19,608 nucleotides of DNA from Clostridia bacterium. GTDB lineage: Bacteria > Bacillota > Clostridia > Christensenellales > Aristaeellaceae. Every line of letters starts with the position of its first letter. Position 1 is the first letter of the stretch. Made by a program: the position numbers and the translations under genes. The notes under the pieces are model-generated. The model was given only the letters and a program-made list of their open reading frames with translations. It searched no databases and was not told where the DNA came from. Below are positions 1-7,683 of the stretch, one piece after another. The stretch lies in assembly GCA_017458865.1 (NCBI GenBank), contig JAFSZW010000430.1:1-19608 (forward strand). The letters are read 5' to 3'.

Positions 1-105
1 ACCGTTGCCAGTATAACATCGGATTTGCAAAAATGCAAGCTGTTTTTTCTCCTCTTCTGTGCGGGTGGTAGACATATGCCGTCAATACAGAAAGGAGTTT
101 TTTAT

Positions 106-847
106 ATGCCTGATGTTTACGCTTTGTGTGGAGAGAATCCTCTTCGGGATTTTTTCGCGGATTTTGTTGATCTTCTGATTACTCAGAAACATCCTGAGCA
201 GAATCGACAGGCGTGCAATCACAAAAAAGCTAATGGATATGCTGCAGATCCGAAATCAGGAAGACGCAAGCATCGGGATCACAGATGCTCACATCGCTGA
301 GATTAAAGCATATCTGAAAGCGCTTGATCTTATTGTTGATTGTCCCAGAAGAAGCATGATTGCAAAGCCAGATGAGTACGTTCTTTTCACACAACCAGGC
401 ATGCGATATTGCCAGGCTCAGGCGCTGGTTCATGTGCTGATCAACGGTCCGGAATTCAAAACCTTTAACCAGACTGAAAGGGATCTGGCTTGTGCAAAAA
501 TTTTAGAGGATGTCCGTGGCCGAATGATGGAGGACATGATTCTCCTGGAGACAGTACGATCTCTGTCCAAAAAGAGAAGCGCCTTCAGGCTGACGCTCGA
601 GCGGAGTGAGTTTGACATGGTGATTTACACTTCCGGCGAAAACACCTGTGAAGCTTTTGAGGTCAAGCACAGTGCAGAAATCGTTCCCCATCAATACCAC
701 ATTCTGGAAGACGAAAAGCAGTGCCAGCAAGTTGAGCAGCAATACGGAACAATCACAAGGAAATGTGTGATCTACAGAGGAAAAAGCTGCATCCTTGAAA
801 ACGGCATTGAGTATCTGAACGCGGAAGAATACCTGAAATCCCTTTGA
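106..847 (+). pseudogene. Remnant of an AAA-type ATPase with DUF4143 C-terminal region
   Basis: The clean open frame from ATG 233 gives 204 residues that resemble only the C-terminal part of DUF4143-type ATP-binding proteins common in Clostridia. The recognisable pieces are the EFDMVIY segment, then FEVKHSAEIVPHQYH, QQYGTIT, and the final YLNAEEYLKSL. The AAA ATPase half with Walker A and B is absent; full-length members run to several hundred residues. The same frame stays open back to base 178 and reads plausibly (LLRNILSRIDRRAITKKL). A separate frame has a good ribosome binding site (AAAGGAG at 91-97) eight bases before ATG 106 and reads through about base 177 (NPLRDFFADFVDLL). A one-base shift near 170-185 would join the two, so I read this as a frameshifted, N-terminally truncated gene. 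A short standalone protein from 233 is the alternative. It is the only plus-strand gene in the window. Confidence 0.6.
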
Positions 848-925
848 TACGATGTGACTTTACGCCCCGCACTCATGCAATACCTGATGGACATTGTCTG
901 GCCCTGCCAACTCTGAAGACAGCAT

Positions 926-956
926 AAGGCCTGTATGATTGACTCATACAGGCCTT
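926..956. terminator. Convergent hairpin terminator between the DUF4143 remnant and glmS
   Basis: A perfect 13-bp inverted repeat, AAGGCCTGTATGA (926-938) and TCATACAGGCCTT (944-956), surrounds a 5-base loop. It sits 33 bases beyond the glmS stop and 78 bases beyond the end of the plus-strand remnant, where a bidirectional terminator is expected. The T-tract is poor on both sides, which lowers confidence in intrinsic termination. Confidence 0.6.
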
Positions 957-989
957 GCATCTGAAGTCCTATGAAAGGAGGTGATTCGG

Positions 990-2819
990 TCACTCCACCG
1001 TAACGCTCTTGGCCAGATTGCGCGGCTTGTCCACATTGAGGCCTTTGGCCACGCTGATGTAGTAGGCCAGGAGCTGGAGCGGAATCACGGCCAGGCTGGT
1101 CATGAAATGCTCATCCGTCTTCGGGATGTAGACACAGAAGTTGGCCGTATCCTCTATGCTGTAGTTGCCGTAACAGGTAACCGCCATGAGGTAGGCACCG
1201 CGGCTCTTGACCTCGACCATGTTGGAAACCGTCTTCTCAAAGAGCGCCTGCTGGGTGAGGATACCTACAACCAGTGTACCATCCTCGAACAGAGAGATCG
1301 TTCCATGCTTAAGCTCGCCCGCCGCGTAGGCCTCGGAATGGATGTAGGAGATCTCCTTGAGCTTGAGACTGCCTTCCATGGAGATGGCATAGTCCATGCC
1401 GCGCCCGATAAAGAAGATGTCTTTCGCATTGGCATACTTGCTGGCAAACCACTGGATGCGCTCCTTGTCCTCAAGCAGCCGTTCAATCTGGTCAGGCAGC
1501 TTCGAGAGCGCAGCCATCATCTGCGAGAAGGACTCGTCCGGGAGCAGTCCCTTTAGCTGGGCAATGCGCATAGCCAGGAGATAAAGGACAATGAGCTGCG
1601 TGCTGTATGCCTTGGTTGTGGCAACAGAGATTTCAGGTCCTGCATGCGTGTATATGCAGCAGTCGCTTTCCCGGGCAATGGAGGAACCGACAACGTTGAC
1701 GATGGAAAGCACCGTAGCGCCCTTCTCCTTCGCAAGGCGAAGCGCTGCCAGGGAGTCCGCCGTCTCGCCGGACTGGGAGATAATCACCACCATGCTGTTT
1801 TTGACCAGCTTTGGATTCCGGTAGCGGAATTCCGAGGCAAGATCCGTCTCAACCGGCAGATCTGTCAGGTCCTCAAGCACGGCCTTTCCCGCCATTCCGA
1901 CGTGGTATGCCGAACCGCAGCCGACGATGTAAATCCGTTCGAGGTCACGGAGCATGGATTCATCTACGCCCTCAAGGACAATTCTGTCGCCGTCCACATA
2001 AGAGCGCATGGTCTCCCGGACGGCTGTCGGCTGCTCATGGATCTCCTTGAGCATGTAATGCTCAAATCCGCCTTTTTCCGCCGCCTCAGCATCCCAGTCA
2101 ATCATCACCGGATCATGCGTGATGACATCGCCGTCCAGGTTGTAGAACGTGATGTCATCTGCCGTCAGACGGCCGATCTCCATGTTCCCGATGTAGTAAA
2201 CCTTCCGGGTATAGTTGAGAATGGCCGGCACATCTGAGGCGACAAAGTTCTCCCCCTCGCCTGCGCCGATGATCAGCGGCGAATCCTTCCTGGCTACCCA
2301 GACCTCATTCGGATGATCCCGGAACATGATGGCCAACGCATAACTGCCCCGGATACGCACCATGGCCCTGTTGATCGCATCCACCGGGCCGAGGCCGTAT
2401 TTCTTCCAGTAATAGTCCACCAGCTTGATAGCCACCTCTGTATCCGTTGTGGAATAGAAGTGGTATCCCTTGCGCAGCAGCTTGTCCTTGAGTTCCTGGT
2501 AGTTCTCAATGATGCCGTTGTGGACACCGACAACATTGCCGTCATCAGATGCATGCGGATGCGCATTGATCTCAGACGGTTCGCCGTGGGTCGCCCAGCG
2601 TGTATGGCCGATGCCGCAGAATCCCTCGACCGCGTTGCCGTTGTCCGTCTTGTCATACAGGCGCTGGAGCCGTCCCTGCGCCTTTATTGTGACGATTTCC
2701 CTTGAATTGCGCACGGCAATGCCAGCCGAATCATATCCGCGAGACTCGAGTTTTCTGAGCCCGTCCAGCAGAATGGGCGCCGCCTGCCGGAAACCGGCGT
2801 AACTGACTATTCCACACAT
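990..2819 (-). CDS. glmS: Glutamine--fructose-6-phosphate aminotransferase (isomerizing), GlmS
   Basis: GlmS converts fructose-6-phosphate and glutamine to glucosamine-6-phosphate in the cytoplasm, the first step toward UDP-GlcNAc. The protein has 609 residues, the usual full length. The N-terminal glutaminase domain begins MCGIV, whose Cys becomes the N-terminal nucleophile after Met removal, and contains SRGYDSAG, HTRWATHG and HNGIIENY. Two SIS isomerase domains follow, with SQSGETADS, ISVATTKAYSTQ, GRGMDYAISMEGSLKLKE and ELKHGTISL. The C-terminus KPRNLAKSVTVE is characteristic. I chose ATG 2819 because Cys must be residue 2 and GAGGTG lies six bases upstream; a GTG three codons earlier (2828) falls inside that ribosome binding site. 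The gene lies downstream of azlD with its own candidate promoter. No glmS ribozyme is visible upstream. Confidence 0.98.
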   Translation of the reverse strand: MCGIVSYAGFRQAAPILLDGLRKLESRGYDSAGIAVRNSREIVTIKAQGRLQRLYDKTDNGNAVEGFCGIGHTRWATHGEPSEINAHPHASDDGNVVGVHNGIIENYQELKDKLLRKGYHFYSTTDTEVAIKLVDYYWKKYGLGPVDAINRAMVRIRGSYALAIMFRDHPNEVWVARKDSPLIIGAGEGENFVASDVPAILNYTRKVYYIGNMEIGRLTADDITFYNLDGDVITHDPVMIDWDAEAAEKGGFEHYMLKEIHEQPTAVRETMRSYVDGDRIVLEGVDESMLRDLERIYIVGCGSAYHVGMAGKAVLEDLTDLPVETDLASEFRYRNPKLVKNSMVVIISQSGETADSLAALRLAKEKGATVLSIVNVVGSSIARESDCCIYTHAGPEISVATTKAYSTQLIVLYLLAMRIAQLKGLLPDESFSQMMAALSKLPDQIERLLEDKERIQWFASKYANAKDIFFIGRGMDYAISMEGSLKLKEISYIHSEAYAAGELKHGTISLFEDGTLVVGILTQQALFEKTVSNMVEVKSRGAYLMAVTCYGNYSIEDTANFCVYIPKTDEHFMTSLAVIPLQLLAYYISVAKGLNVDKPRNLAKSVTVE

Positions 2820-2852
2820 ATCAAACACCTCACATCAGGTCCGGGGGAACAC

Positions 2853-2881
2853 GCGGCTGAACGCCACGTGTGTTCAGCCGC
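2853..2881 (-). promoter_or_regulatory. Hairpin between azlD and glmS (5' leader stem or azlD terminator)
   Basis: A 10-bp perfect stem, GCGGCTGAAC (2853-2862) and GTTCAGCCGC (2872-2881), closes a 9-base loop. It lies 20 bases past the azlD stop and 34 bases before the glmS start. No T-tract follows on the minus strand (GTGTTCCCCC), so a role as a stabilising or regulatory 5' stem of the glmS mRNA fits at least as well as termination. Confidence 0.5.
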
Positions 2882-2889
2882 AGAGCAAC

Positions 2890-2917
2890 AATATATCCGC
2901 TTACAGAAACCATTCAA
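2890..2917 (-). promoter_or_regulatory. Candidate sigma-A promoter for glmS
   Basis: On the minus strand, TTGAAT (2917-2912) and TATATT (2895-2890) are separated by 16 bases. The -10 matches five of six consensus bases and the -35 four of six. The -35 lies within the last azlD codons. Transcription would start near 2883, so the hairpin at 2853-2881 would begin almost at the 5' end of the mRNA. Confidence 0.4.
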
Positions 2918-3206
2918 GAACAAAGACCAGGACGCAGCAGGAAGCCGCAACGCCGAAAAGTCCAAAGCCGCACCATGCCAGCACAATGCCAAGCACCAGC
3001 GCCAGCGTGCCGGCAACAGGCGACTGCGTCGCCTCGATCATTGCCGGGAACGTCATGACCGCCAGTGTCACATAAGGCACATAATAAAGGAATGATCTCA
3101 AAAAGCGGTTTTTAATGGGTTTTCGGATCAGCGTCAGCGGCAGCACACGAATCGTATAGCTGACAGCTGCCATCACCAGGATGTAAACATACATATTACG
3201 CTGCAT
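2901..3206 (-). CDS. azlD: AzlD family branched-chain amino acid export subunit
   Basis: AzlD is the small membrane partner of AzlC; together they export branched-chain amino acids or analogues such as azaleucine. The 101-residue product has the usual size and is almost entirely hydrophobic, with about four membrane segments. It contains the AzlD-like stretch YTIRVLPLTLI and a later YYVPYVTLAVMTFPAM segment. I chose ATG 3206 because GGAGG lies nine bases upstream (3220-3216); an in-frame start at 3263 would add a basic, unlikely extension. The reading frame overlaps the end of azlC by 11 bases, which implies translational coupling. The last codons also carry the -35 element of the presumed glmS promoter. 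Confidence 0.9.
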   Translation of the reverse strand: MQRNMYVYILVMAAVSYTIRVLPLTLIRKPIKNRFLRSFLYYVPYVTLAVMTFPAMIEATQSPVAGTLALVLGIVLAWCGFGLFGVAASCCVLVFVLEWFL

Positions 3207-3939
3207 CGTCTTTCGCCTCCGTTTCATCCTTAACGGGGCACAGCGCTGCCGCGCCGCCCGCAATCAGCAGGGTCAGGAGAATGGTCCGGTTGCCGGATGA
3301 CAGGTCCCGGATAAACGGCACAATACCGGCCAGATAGGAGAGTGCAAACGCGATGACAATCAGGCAGGCAACAATCCGGCTTTGCCTTGCAGGCGGGATA
3401 ATCACCGCCAGGAACATGCCGAAAAGCGCCACGCTGAGCGCAGATACAACCCGCGCCGGCAGCAGATTCCCCATGACAATGCCTACGGCCGTGCCGCTTG
3501 ACCATGCCAGCGCGGAGATCAGGAAAGCGCCGTACAGATAAAACGGGTTCAGCCATCCCGGACGCGCAATGCAGATCCCGAACAGTTCATCCGTCACGCC
3601 GAAACCGGAGAGCAGCCGGTGATAAAACGGCAGTGTTTCCGGATATTTCTGAGACAGCGAGCAGCTCATGAGCAGATAACGCGCATTGGCTATGAGCGTC
3701 ACCAGGGCAATTTCAATGTACGTCGCATGATTCCCGATACTGGTAAACGCCGCATGTTCGCCGGCGGAGGCCATGTTGAGAAAACTGGCCAGAAATCCCT
3801 GAAATGGTGTCATGCCGATGCCCCTCGCCGTAATGCCGAGCGAAAAGGCGACTGCAAAATATCCAAGTGCAATCGGCACACCGTCCCGGGTGCCGGTAAG
3901 ATAGGCCTGCCGATCCGCAGAGCCATTCGTGTTTCCCAT
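3196..3939 (-). CDS. azlC: AzlC family branched-chain amino acid export protein
   Basis: This is the large membrane subunit of the AzlCD exporter in the cytoplasmic membrane. The 247-residue length fits the family. Recognisable stretches are the N-terminal DGVPIALGYFAVAFSLGI, then NARYLLMS, and FGVTDELFGI, followed by several hydrophobic helices up to about residue 235. The C-terminal tail is hydrophilic and acidic (DETEAKDDAA). The start ATG 3939 has AGGA seven bases upstream and lies 18 bases after the stop of the secreted-protein gene, so it belongs to the same transcript. The substrate within the family (Val, Leu, Ile or another compound) cannot be told from sequence. Confidence 0.93.
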   Translation of the reverse strand: MGNTNGSADRQAYLTGTRDGVPIALGYFAVAFSLGITARGIGMTPFQGFLASFLNMASAGEHAAFTSIGNHATYIEIALVTLIANARYLLMSCSLSQKYPETLPFYHRLLSGFGVTDELFGICIARPGWLNPFYLYGAFLISALAWSSGTAVGIVMGNLLPARVVSALSVALFGMFLAVIIPPARQSRIVACLIVIAFALSYLAGIVPFIRDLSSGNRTILLTLLIAGGAAALCPVKDETEAKDDAA

Positions 3940-3957
3940 AATGAAATCCTGACTTCC

Positions 3958-5496
3958 CTACTCAATTCTGTCTACAAACAGCAGACGGAAACGCGGAACG
4001 TTTACATCCTTGCCCGCATCATCCTGTTCCACATAAACACCTTCCACTGTCACGACAGCAGATATGTAATTCCCGGCTTCAACGCCTGGGTTCTCATCGC
4101 AGAGCACGATGATCGGGTTGGTCCAGTTCTGGCCGGACACCTTGGTAAACTGCATGCGGATATACGTGGTTCCACCGCCTGTACTCACCTCAGTGACCGG
4201 TCCGTACAGATTCATAACCTTGCCCAGGTTGCTTTCAAGGTCCTTCTGCAGCTCCTTGTATTTGAGCCGGACCGCTGTTTTCCGGATGTCGTCGTGCTGC
4301 TGGTCATCCGTCTTGATTCTGACAACCGTAAAGTTGAACCTGCGCTGGACATAGCTGCCCTTTTCAAGCAGCAGCGTATAATCGTACGTGCCCTCCTCCT
4401 TTGTGTTCAGCTCAAAAGAGAAGGATCCGTCATTCCATGCCCGTTTCTTGCTGAGACCAAAGGGCGTAACCAGCTGCAGCTGCGTGCCCGCCAGCGTTTT
4501 GCCTGAAATGACCACCGTATCCTCGCTGGTTGTGATATTCTCATCTATGCCGGATACGGGAAGCGTCTTGGCGTTATAGGTAATGTAGCTCTGCAGTGTT
4601 TTGTCCAGCATGCCCTCCACGTGCGCGGTCAGGATCAGTTCGATCTCCCCCTCGGATTCAAGGGTATAGGGCAGCTTGAATGACCCGCTGCTGCCGGCTG
4701 TCGTTTCAGCGACTGTCTTGCGCGCAACGGTCTCATTCTCAACCATCAGGGTGATCTCAGCACCGGGCGTCGCTGTCCCCGTAATCTCAAGCTTTCCGTT
4801 GATCGTCTCTGTCGGCAGATCTGCCACCAGAGTCACCTCATGCATCGGCTCCTCAATATCCTCAAGGAATACGAGCCCCTGCAGCTTCGACTTGAATGTG
4901 CTCAGATCCCGGTTGGTAAACCGTCCGCTGCGGATCTGCCAGTCAAGCGCGACAAACTGTCCGTTGTGGATGGTCATATACCGCAGTCCCCTGCCGACAG
5001 TTTCGCCATTTTCGGTCCTGGTATAATGCACATAGAGCCAGTAGCGTCCGGCTGTGTTCTGCCACTCGGCGTCCTGCGTTTTGTATCCGCTGCTGTTCCA
5101 CAGCGAATTGTTCTCCACCTGGCCGCGAATCCGGCGCCGCTCCCCGGTCTCCGCGTTTTCTATGTTAAAGATGCGCTGTGAGGTTTCCGTCTCAAAGACC
5201 AGCACCGCCATACGCTGCGTGAAATCCGCATTGTAGGCACAGCTGAGCACATACGTCTTTTCCATGTCCTTTCGCAATGCCTCAGGATCCAGGCCCTGCG
5301 CCTCAAGGATCGGCGCATAGACCCGGCAAAGCTGAGGCGAGAGGACCAGCCAGCTGTCCGGATACTCAAATGCGGCATATCCGCTGTCCATCCGGACCGA
5401 CTGAGCCGGCGCACCGGCAGGCAGCAGAAAAAGCGCGAGCATGAGTCCGAGGAAAAGCGCCGCCGTCCGGCGGCATGCGCTATGGATAAAGGTCAT
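3958..5496 (-). CDS. Secreted protein with two Ig-like domains and an OB-like C-terminus
   Basis: I do not recognise a named family. Residues 1-33 form a clear signal peptide: basic start, hydrophobic core LFLGLMLALFLLP, and an APAQS cleavage region. No lipobox Cys or later membrane segment is visible, so the protein should be exported. Residues 35-215 form a mixed alpha/beta region rich in aromatic residues. Residues 221-310 and 317-395 look like two beta-sandwich, Ig-like modules, each with a GxxxxGxxxxL core (ITGTATPGAEITL; ISGKTLAGTQLQL). Residues 405-512 resemble an OB-like domain (GKVMNLYGPVTEV, ISAVVTVEGVYVE). The start overlaps the NYN-LOTUS stop as ATGA, so translation is probably coupled to that cytoplasmic protein. 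Domain assignments are by eye and should be treated as inference. Confidence 0.8.
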   Translation of the reverse strand: MTFIHSACRRTAALFLGLMLALFLLPAGAPAQSVRMDSGYAAFEYPDSWLVLSPQLCRVYAPILEAQGLDPEALRKDMEKTYVLSCAYNADFTQRMAVLVFETETSQRIFNIENAETGERRRIRGQVENNSLWNSSGYKTQDAEWQNTAGRYWLYVHYTRTENGETVGRGLRYMTIHNGQFVALDWQIRSGRFTNRDLSTFKSKLQGLVFLEDIEEPMHEVTLVADLPTETINGKLEITGTATPGAEITLMVENETVARKTVAETTAGSSGSFKLPYTLESEGEIELILTAHVEGMLDKTLQSYITYNAKTLPVSGIDENITTSEDTVVISGKTLAGTQLQLVTPFGLSKKRAWNDGSFSFELNTKEEGTYDYTLLLEKGSYVQRRFNFTVVRIKTDDQQHDDIRKTAVRLKYKELQKDLESNLGKVMNLYGPVTEVSTGGGTTYIRMQFTKVSGQNWTNPIIVLCDENPGVEAGNYISAVVTVEGVYVEQDDAGKDVNVPRFRLLFVDRIE

Positions 5497-6461
5497 ATGA
5501 TTCTCACCAGCATGTTCCCGCTCTCACTCATTTCCACTTTCAGCATGCCCGACTTTTCAAGGTCACGCAGGATATCTGAGAACCGGCGATACCCGATCTG
5601 ACGCTCCGTAAAGTCCGGATAGGATGCCAGAACGGCAGATTTGAGGACAGGCGGATTGATTCGCGCAAATCCAGCCCGCTTGTACTCCGCAAGAATCTTC
5701 GCAAAGGCTGCAGCGTAGTTCTCGCGGGTCAGCTGCTCCGAATCGCCATTGCCCTGATTGAGGCTCAGCTTGATATTGTGCTGTTCACTCGTCACCGAGA
5801 ATGCGCCATAGCGCGAGGAGAGCTCAGCAATGAGCTTGCCGAATGTCGAAAAGCCCACACTCTTTTCAGAGAAGTTCGGCCGCAGACGCAGCAGTGTGTT
5901 TTTCGCCTCGGACGCCAGACACTCGCCGCTCTCACTGTCCTTGAGGATGGTCACGAGCAGCTCGTTCACATCGGAGAGCGTCATGGTCTCATCATTTTCC
6001 TTCTCGCGTGAGTGCTCCTTGGCAGCCGTCACGCTCTCAAGGAACTGGAACTCGCTGCACGCATTGATGAACACAGCAGATGCTGCCTCACTGCGCGAGA
6101 TGCCAAGGACAAACTTGCCCATGCTCTTCAGTTTTCCAACCAGCGGCACATAGTCGCTGTCACCGGAAACAATGCAGAAACTGTCAATCAGCGGATTAGT
6201 ATAGGCCACATCCAGGGCATCTATGACCAGCTGGATATCCATGCTGTTTTTCTGACTGTGTCCGTATCTGAGCGACGGCACGACTGCGAACGTATTGGAA
6301 AGCAGGACCTCCTTGAGCTCCGAAAAGCTGTCCGTATATCCGTAAACCTTTCCAATCAGGATGTCACCGCGGAGCTTTACCCGCTCAAGGACATCCACCA
6401 GCACGCTTTTCTTGCCGCCGCAGTTTTCAAGATCTGCAAATAACGCAAAATGTGCAGACAT
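5493..6461 (-). CDS. NYN domain protein with two LOTUS/OST-HTH domains
   Basis: This is a probable cytoplasmic, metal-dependent ribonuclease or RNA-binding protein of the LabA/DUF88 type. Residues 1-145 form a PIN-like NYN domain with acidic metal-ligand candidates D10 (FADLEN), D75 (SMDIQL), D101 and D103 (SGDSDYVPL). Two winged-helix LOTUS (OST-HTH) modules follow at about 160-233 (LSDVNELLVTIL, FSTFGKLIAEL) and 246-322 (YRRFSDILRDLEKSG). This is the standard order for the family. ATG 6461 has GGGAGG eight bases upstream. The gene begins 55 bases after the CapA-family stop and overlaps the next gene by four bases. RNA substrate is unknown; LOTUS domains are known to bind RNA, including G-quadruplex RNA in some members. 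Confidence 0.92.
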   Translation of the reverse strand: MSAHFALFADLENCGGKKSVLVDVLERVKLRGDILIGKVYGYTDSFSELKEVLLSNTFAVVPSLRYGHSQKNSMDIQLVIDALDVAYTNPLIDSFCIVSGDSDYVPLVGKLKSMGKFVLGISRSEAASAVFINACSEFQFLESVTAAKEHSREKENDETMTLSDVNELLVTILKDSESGECLASEAKNTLLRLRPNFSEKSVGFSTFGKLIAELSSRYGAFSVTSEQHNIKLSLNQGNGDSEQLTRENYAAAFAKILAEYKRAGFARINPPVLKSAVLASYPDFTERQIGYRRFSDILRDLEKSGMLKVEMSESGNMLVRII

Positions 6462-6516
6462 ACAATATTCCTCCCAGTATCCACGCCATCTGATATCGGC
6501 CTATTCCATAGACCCG

Positions 6517-7683
6517 CTACGGCTCAAACGGCGTGTTCACAAAATCGCTCATCTCAGATGAGCGCCGCAGGATGCGGCTCACGATCTTATCCGCCTGCTC
6601 CCCTTCCGCCAGAACCGGACGATAGTCCGTTCCCTTGTCAAGGGCGGTCAGGCGAAGCGGCACAATGCTGAGCACCGGCGGTTCCGTATGATCCTCATAG
6701 ACCGTAAATGTCAGCCGTGCTGCATAGGCATCCCGGTCATCCGGGTCCACATTGCCGCCAAAGACGAGATTGCCCAGGGAATACAGAATAAAGTGCGACT
6801 GATACTGTTCAATGCCCTGCACGATATGCGGATGATGTCCAACCACGATATCCGCGCCTGCGCGAATCGCCGCACGCCCTATGTTCCGCTGCTCCGCGGT
6901 AAAATCATCTCTGTACTCGCTTCCCCAGTGGAAGCTCGCAATGACAATCTGGCATCCGGCTGAGCGCAGTTTCTTTACATCGGATGAGATATCCTTTTTC
7001 CCGTTGGTGTAGGGAAAACAGTATCCCGTCATGCCCACTTTGATCCCGTTTTTCTCAAAAATGCCCAGCTGTCCGTTTCCTGATACGATAAGGCCCGCCG
7101 CCTCCAGATTGGCGATGGTGTCCGTCCGTCCCTTTTCGCCATAGTCAAGCGTATGGTTGTTAGCCACATTGACAGCCTCAATACTGCCGGAAGTCAGAAT
7201 ATCCGTGTACTCCGCCGGGCCCTTGAAATTGAATTTCTTCTGTTTCTTGGCCGTTTCCTCGGTCAGCGTCCCCTCAAAGTTCACCAGTGTCAGGTCATCC
7301 GTGCCAAAGAGCGGCGCAAGACCCGAGAAAAACCAGGCATATCCGTTTGATGCTGCTACATTTTCAAAGCTGTCCGCCCGTTTCCGCAGGTCATCTGTCG
7401 ACCCGAGCGTCGTATCGCCGGCCACGGTCACGGTAAACGTTTTCGGCCATGACTGCACATCCTGCATCGCCGTCTGTACAGGAATGTCCGCTGTGCCAGG
7501 CTGCACGGGTACGTCCTGGCTGCCAGTTGCCGGTTCGCCCGTCTGCACCTGAAGATGCGGATTTGACAGCGTGTAATCCATCTCCGCCACGGAGATGCCC
7601 GCCAGCATCAGGCAAAGCATGAGGCAGAGCCCAATACGGATATACCACCGCGTCCCGCGTACTTTCCAGTTATTCATCGTCAA
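6517..7683 (-). CDS. CapA family metallophosphatase-like protein
   Basis: This protein resembles CapA/PgsA of poly-gamma-glutamate capsule synthesis, a calcineurin-like fold found at the cell surface. Numbering from ATG 7677, a membrane anchor or signal segment spans about 14-30, a low-complexity linker about 40-80, and the catalytic-like domain 82-350. The domain carries AGDTTLG (86-92), NFEGTLT (133-139), NNH (173-175), FHWG (249-252), GHHPH (280-284) and SLGN (300-303), so metal-ligand positions are intact. No capBCE-type genes accompany it, and many members of this family act in unknown surface processes. Two starts are possible: TTG 7683, seven bases after GGAGG, or ATG 7677, thirteen bases after it. 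Either start overlaps the helicase gene. Confidence 0.92.
   Translation of the reverse strand: MTMNNWKVRGTRWYIRIGLCLMLCLMLAGISVAEMDYTLSNPHLQVQTGEPATGSQDVPVQPGTADIPVQTAMQDVQSWPKTFTVTVAGDTTLGSTDDLRKRADSFENVAASNGYAWFFSGLAPLFGTDDLTLVNFEGTLTEETAKKQKKFNFKGPAEYTDILTSGSIEAVNVANNHTLDYGEKGRTDTIANLEAAGLIVSGNGQLGIFEKNGIKVGMTGYCFPYTNGKKDISSDVKKLRSAGCQIVIASFHWGSEYRDDFTAEQRNIGRAAIRAGADIVVGHHPHIVQGIEQYQSHFILYSLGNLVFGGNVDPDDRDAYAARLTFTVYEDHTEPPVLSIVPLRLTALDKGTDYRPVLAEGEQADKIVSRILRRSSEMSDFVNTPFEP

Noticed and set aside
981..1556. Plus-strand open frame of 191 codons inside glmS, preceded by a full Shine-Dalgarno sequence
   Set aside because: It lies wholly antisense to an unambiguous glmS, has no family-like segments, and its GTG start falls inside the ribosome binding site itself.
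2820..2900. glmS ribozyme or other riboswitch
   Set aside because: The gap is too short and lacks the conserved ribozyme core; only a simple hairpin is present.
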